Assembly (NCBI GenBank): GCA_023475455.1
Contig: JAMCVR010000137.1
Location: 3,900-13,649 of the forward strand
Reading direction: 5' to 3'
Length of the DNA stretch: 9,750 nt
From: Thermoplasmatota archaeon
GTDB lineage: Bacteria > Pseudomonadota > Gammaproteobacteria > Burkholderiales > Thiobacillaceae
Shown: positions 6,809-9,750 of the stretch, piece by piece
Layout of the letters: each line of letters starts with the position of its first letter
Numbering within the stretch: position 1 is the stretch's first letter
Made by a program: the position numbers and the translations under genes
Notes under the pieces: model-generated
Databases searched by the model: none
The model's input: only the letters and a program-made list of their open reading frames with translations
What the model was told of the DNA's origin: nothing

Positions 6809-8109
6809 CAGCGGCTGCGCCCCTTGAGCGGGCGTTTCAGCTGAATGATGTCGACATTACACTGCTGAAACTTGTTTTCGACGAAGCTGATGAAGGCGTC
6901 GAGCAGCTTGCTGCGGAATTTTTCCGGGGCGTAGACCATGGACAGCTCGCGCGTCAGCCGGGGGTTCAGCGGCACGGCGACCAGGGTGCTGAGCTGGATT
7001 TCCTTGGTGACGGTGGAGGCCGACATGATGGCGACGCCCAGGTTGGCCTCGACCGCGCCTTTGATCGCCTCGCGGCTGCCCAATTCCATTTCGATGCGCA
7101 GGTCGTCCGGGTTGACGCCGTTGCTCTTGAAGAAGTCGTCCACCACCTCGCGCGTGCCCGAGCCATGCTCGCGCGACACATAGGGCTGCTCGGCAATGTC
7201 GCCGGCGTTCACGCTCGAGCGCGAGGCCAGCGGGTGGGTCGGGGCGCAAATCATCACCAGTTCGTCCTCGCAGCACGCCAGCGTGGTCAGGTTGGGGTTG
7301 TGCGAGGGCGCCTCGATCAGGCCGACGTCGAGCGAATGATCGGCCACTTTGGCCGCCACGGTTTCCGAGTTGGCCACGGTCAGCCGCGCCTGCACCTGCG
7401 GAAAGCGCTCCTTGAATTCACCGAGTATGCGCGGCAGCTGGTATTCGGCGATGGTGGTCGATGCGCCGATCATCAAGGGGCCGGTGACCTGCCCGGTCAG
7501 TTCGCCGACGCGCGCTTCCATCTCGCCGGTCAAGGCCAGAATGCGCTCGGCATAGCCCAGCACCAGATCGCTCGAGCGCGAGGCCAGCGGGTGGGTCGGG
7601 GCGCAAATCATCACCAGTTCGTCCTCGCAGCACGCCAGCGTGGTCAGGTTGGGGTTGTGCGAGGGCGCCTCGATCAGGCCGACGTCGAGCGAATGATCGG
7701 CCACTTTGGCCGCCACGGTTTCCGAGTTGGCCACGGTCAGCCGCGCCTGCACCTGCGGAAAGCGCTCCTTGAATTCACCGAGTATGCGCGGCAGCTGGTA
7801 TTCGGCGATGGTGGTCGATGCGCCGATCATCAAGGGGCCGGTGACCTGCCCGGTCAGTTCGCCGACGCGCGCTTCCATCTCGCCGGTCAAGGCCAGAATG
7901 CGCTCGGCATAGCCCAGCACCAGATCGCCCGCGGGCGTCATCGAAATCTTGCCGTGGCTGCGCTCGAACAGGCGGGTATTGAAATGCTCCTCCAGCTGCT
8001 TGACCTGAAAGGTCACGGCAGGCTGGGTCATATACAGGATATCCGCAGCCTTGGTGAAGCTGAGCTGCTTGGCGACGGTGTAGAATACTTGAAGTCTGCG
8101 GTCGGCCAT
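6808..8109 (-). CDS. LysR-family transcriptional regulator (CysL/CbbR-like) with an in-frame 119-residue internal duplication
   Basis: This is a LysR-type DNA-binding regulator. The ATG at 8109 is chosen over a TTG seven codons upstream because MADRRLQVFYTVAK is the normal N-terminus and AGGGA/GGGG precede it. Residues 1-60 form the winged helix-turn-helix (SFTKAADILYMTQPAVTFQV, QLEEHFNTRLFER). The effector-binding start (MIGASTTIAEYQLPRIL) resembles the CysL and CbbR groups of sulfur- or carbon-assimilation regulators; the effector cannot be read from sequence. The product has 433 residues rather than the usual ~310-320 because residues 62-180 (linker helix and first part of the effector domain) are repeated at 181-299. 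Removing one copy gives 314 residues. The duplication probably disturbs the effector domain fold. The gene is divergent from lplT and coupled to the unknown gene downstream. Confidence 0.9.
   Translation of the reverse strand: MADRRLQVFYTVAKQLSFTKAADILYMTQPAVTFQVKQLEEHFNTRLFERSHGKISMTPAGDLVLGYAERILALTGEMEARVGELTGQVTGPLMIGASTTIAEYQLPRILGEFKERFPQVQARLTVANSETVAAKVADHSLDVGLIEAPSHNPNLTTLACCEDELVMICAPTHPLASRSSDLVLGYAERILALTGEMEARVGELTGQVTGPLMIGASTTIAEYQLPRILGEFKERFPQVQARLTVANSETVAAKVADHSLDVGLIEAPSHNPNLTTLACCEDELVMICAPTHPLASRSSVNAGDIAEQPYVSREHGSGTREVVDDFFKSNGVNPDDLRIEMELGSREAIKGAVEANLGVAIMSASTVTKEIQLSTLVAVPLNPRLTRELSMVYAPEKFRSKLLDAFISFVENKFQQCNVDIIQLKRPLKGRSR
7212..7928. repeat. Tandem duplication inside the LysR gene, period 357 bp, 3-bp microhomology (CGC)
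   Basis: Positions 7212-7571 equal 7569-7928 as read by eye, and the two 119-residue translations are identical. The units are 7212-7568 and 7569-7925, with CGC shared at the junction. The period is exactly 119 codons, so the reading frame stays open. The lack of even silent differences means a very recent event or an artefact. Confidence 0.95.
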
Positions 8110-8142
8110 AAATCCCCGTCCCTGGGTCAAAAAAGATTTTTA

Positions 8143-8169
8143 TTCAACCACAAACCCGCCCGTGTTGAA
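8143..8169. promoter_or_regulatory. Inverted repeat TTCAAC-N15-GTTGAA between the LysR-type regulator and lplT
   Basis: Two perfect 6-bp arms (8143-8148 and 8164-8169) have centres 21 bp apart, two helical turns, in the 157-bp divergent region. An AT-rich stretch (8129-8144) adjoins it on the regulator side. LysR-type proteins often bind such interrupted dyads between their own gene and a divergent target. The arms are short, so chance is possible. No strong sigma-70 promoter was found for either gene; a TTGAAA at 8165-8170 lacks a well-spaced -10. Confidence 0.3.
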
Positions 8170-8266
8170 ACCATCCCGCCACCAACCCCTTGTATTCGCT
8201 GGCCTTTCGCCAAATCCGGGGCACCGGCCCCCTACCCCCTCCCGCCGACCCTGATCCGGACACCCC

Positions 8267-9484
8267 GTGAACCGCGCGTTTTACACCATCCTGTTGGCGC
8301 AGTTCCTGTCCGCGCTGGCTGACAATGCCCTGCTTTTTGCAGCCATCGGCCTGCTGCTGTTCTTCTCGGCGCCGGAATGGTTTTCACCGCTGCTGCAGAC
8401 GGTTTTCGTCATCGCCTACATCGTGCTGGCACCGCTGGTGGGCCCGTTTGCCGACGCCCTGCCCAAGGGCCGCGTCATGCTGATCGCCAACACGGTCAAA
8501 TTCGCGGGCTGCCTGATCATGCTGGCCGGCCTGCACCCGCTGCTGGCCTACGCCCTGGTTGGCGTCGGCGCGGCGATGTATTCTCCGGCCAAATACGGCA
8601 TCCTCACCGAACTGCTGCCGCCCGAAAAACTGGTCGTCGCCAACAGCTGGATGGAAGGCACCACCGTGGCCGCCATCGTGCTCGGCGCCATCATCGGCGG
8701 CGCGCTCATCAACCCGCAACTGGCCGAAGGCATTCTGGTCAGCCTCAGCCTGGACAGCCGGCTCATCGCCCCGAAATTTGCCATCGTCGCCGTCACCAGC
8801 CTGTATCTCGGCGCCGCACTCGTCAACCTGCTCATCCCGCGCCTGCCGATCGACCACACGCTGCCAAGCAAGTCGCCGCTGTTCATCCTGCACGACTTCT
8901 GGCACAGCTTCAAGCTCCTGTGGCGCGATCCGCTCGGCCAGGTGTCGCTCGCCGTCACCACCCTGTTCTGGGGCGTCGGCGCCACCCTGCGGCTGCTCAT
9001 CATCGCCTGGGCCGCGCTCAACCTGAAATACGGTCTCGACCAGGCGACCCAGCTCACCGCGGCCACCGCGCTCGGCATCGCCATCGGCTCCATTCTGGCC
9101 GGCAAGTTCGTCCGCCTGCAACGCGCCATCAGCGTGCTGCCCGCCGGCATCGTCCTGGGCTTCGTGCCGATTGCCCTGATCTGGGTGGAAAGCCTGCTGC
9201 CCGCGCTCTTGTTGCTGGTGCTGGCGGGCGGACTGGCGGGTTATTTCGTGGTGCCGATGAACGCGCTGCTGCAGCATCGCGGCCACCTGCTGATGGGCGC
9301 CGGCCACTCCATCGCCCAGCAGAATTTCAACGAGAACATCAGCATCCTGCTGCTGACCGGCGCCTACGCCCTGATGGTGCGCGCCGACTGGCACATCCAC
9401 ACCATCATCTGGGTGTTCGGCCTGTTCATCAGCAGCGTGATGACGGCCGTCTGGCTGCGGCATCGCCACGATGTCGTGCACTGA
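8267..9484 (+). CDS. lplT: Lysophospholipid transporter LplT (major facilitator superfamily)
   Basis: LplT is an inner-membrane MFS protein that moves lysophospholipids to the cytoplasmic face for re-acylation. The 405 residues contain many hydrophobic segments consistent with about 12 membrane spans, starting with FYTILLAQFLSALADNALLF near 5-24, whose ADNA motif is typical of the LplT group. MYSPAKYGILTELLP near 104-118 and the NSWMEG motif near 126-131 also fit, as does QNFNENISIL in the C-terminal half. The start is a GTG at 8267, giving the expected MNRAFYTI N-terminus; the ribosome site is weak. Unlike some relatives it is not followed by an acyltransferase (aas) gene; an EAL-domain gene converges on it instead. 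It is divergent from the LysR-type regulator, which may control it, although that is inference. Confidence 0.92.
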   Translation: MNRAFYTILLAQFLSALADNALLFAAIGLLLFFSAPEWFSPLLQTVFVIAYIVLAPLVGPFADALPKGRVMLIANTVKFAGCLIMLAGLHPLLAYALVGVGAAMYSPAKYGILTELLPPEKLVVANSWMEGTTVAAIVLGAIIGGALINPQLAEGILVSLSLDSRLIAPKFAIVAVTSLYLGAALVNLLIPRLPIDHTLPSKSPLFILHDFWHSFKLLWRDPLGQVSLAVTTLFWGVGATLRLLIIAWAALNLKYGLDQATQLTAATALGIAIGSILAGKFVRLQRAISVLPAGIVLGFVPIALIWVESLLPALLLLVLAGGLAGYFVVPMNALLQHRGHLLMGAGHSIAQQNFNENISILLLTGAYALMVRADWHIHTIIWVFGLFISSVMTAVWLRHRHDVVH

Positions 9485-9524
9485 AGCCATGCGCCAGGCT
9501 GCCTGAGCCAAAACCGCTGCACGT

Positions 9525-9546
9525 CTGCCGGCGCGTCAGCCGGCGG
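9525..9546. terminator. GC-rich hairpin between convergent lplT and the EAL gene
   Basis: Two GCCGGC arms (9527-9532, 9539-9544) flank a 6-base loop, extended by a C-G and a T-G pair. It lies 40 bp after the lplT stop and overlaps the stop of the opposite gene. No T-tract follows on either strand, so it is at best a weak intrinsic terminator. Confidence 0.3.
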
Positions 9547-9750
9547 CATGACGCCCGCCGGCGCAGGGACCCGCCCGCGGCGCGGGGCGACCGATATGGA
9601 AGCCCTGGGCATGCGAGAAGCCGAGCCTCATCACCCGTTGCAGCAGGGCTTCGGATTCGATCCCTTCGGCCACCAGCCCATAGCCCGCATCCTTGATCAT
9701 GCGCGCCAGATCCTCGACGAAGACGGCCTGGCGGTTCGCTTCCTCCAGGC
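9536..9750 (-). CDS. EAL-domain protein (c-di-GMP phosphodiesterase family), C-terminal end only
   Basis: EAL domains hydrolyse cyclic di-GMP. The minus-strand frame is open from the right window edge to a TGA at 9536-9538, giving 70 residues. It shows DLARMIKDAGYGLVAEGIES, matching the late EAL motif 'VAEGVE(T)', and LGFSHAQGFHIGRP, matching 'QGYxxGRP' at the end of the domain. The catalytic EAL motif and metal ligands lie outside the window, so activity cannot be judged. After GRPAPR there is a short Gly/Ala/Arg tail. It converges on lplT with a 51-bp gap. Any N-terminal sensor or GGDEF domain is out of view. Confidence 0.85.
   Translation of the reverse strand, partial: LEEANRQAVFVEDLARMIKDAGYGLVAEGIESEALLQRVMRLGFSHAQGFHIGRPAPRAGPCAGGRHAAG

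Noticed and set aside
8384..9511. 375-codon minus-strand open frame opposite lplT
   Set aside because: Antisense of a membrane transporter, giving an Asp/Gln/His-rich shadow with no family signature.

Overview
The window comes from a GC-rich bacterial chromosome, most likely a betaproteobacterium (Nitrosomonadales/Thiobacillaceae-like). This is inferred from the compact hisD-C-B-H-A-F order with a monofunctional hisB, the style of the proteins, and the pairing of a DUF2007 zinc-ribbon protein with an Irr-like Fur regulator. No phage, transposase, CRISPR, tRNA or rRNA gene is visible.

Layout. Positions 1-5195 (minus strand) hold a histidine biosynthesis operon read right to left: hisD, hisC, hisB, hisH, hisA and the start of hisF. 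hisF is native only to about residue 192; positions 1-127 are then an exact copy of part of hisA. Positions 5196-5325 are a divergent promoter region. Positions 5326-6054 (plus) hold a cysteine-free Irr-like Fur-family regulator followed by a small DUF2007 protein whose zinc-ribbon tail is cut off by a one-base frameshift. Positions 6440-8109 (minus) hold a LysR-type regulator and, overlapping its stop, an unknown 122-residue protein. Positions 8267-9484 (plus) encode an LplT-like lysophospholipid transporter. Positions 9536-9750 (minus) are the C-terminal end of an EAL-domain protein that continues beyond the window.

The most striking feature is structural. Three separate direct tandem duplications, with no difference seen between copies, lie in 9.75 kb: period 841 bp (hisA/hisF, running off the left edge), period 389 bp (DUF2007 gene/unknown gene) and period 357 bp (inside the LysR gene, in frame, adding 119 residues). 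The last two have junction microhomologies of 6 and 3 bp, and no IS element is present. They are either very recent RecA-independent duplications or an assembly/library artefact; the sequence alone cannot decide. Removing one copy of each leaves an ordinary gene neighbourhood.

The his enzymes together convert phosphoribosyl-formimino-AICAR phosphate to histidine (HisA, HisF/HisH, HisB, HisC, HisD). hisG is not upstream of hisD here, and hisI/hisE would have to lie left of the window or elsewhere. I see no convincing new defence or mobile system. The parts worth following are the duplications, the frameshifted zinc-ribbon gene, the Irr-like regulator with a nearby palindrome, and the unknown gene coupled to the LysR regulator.
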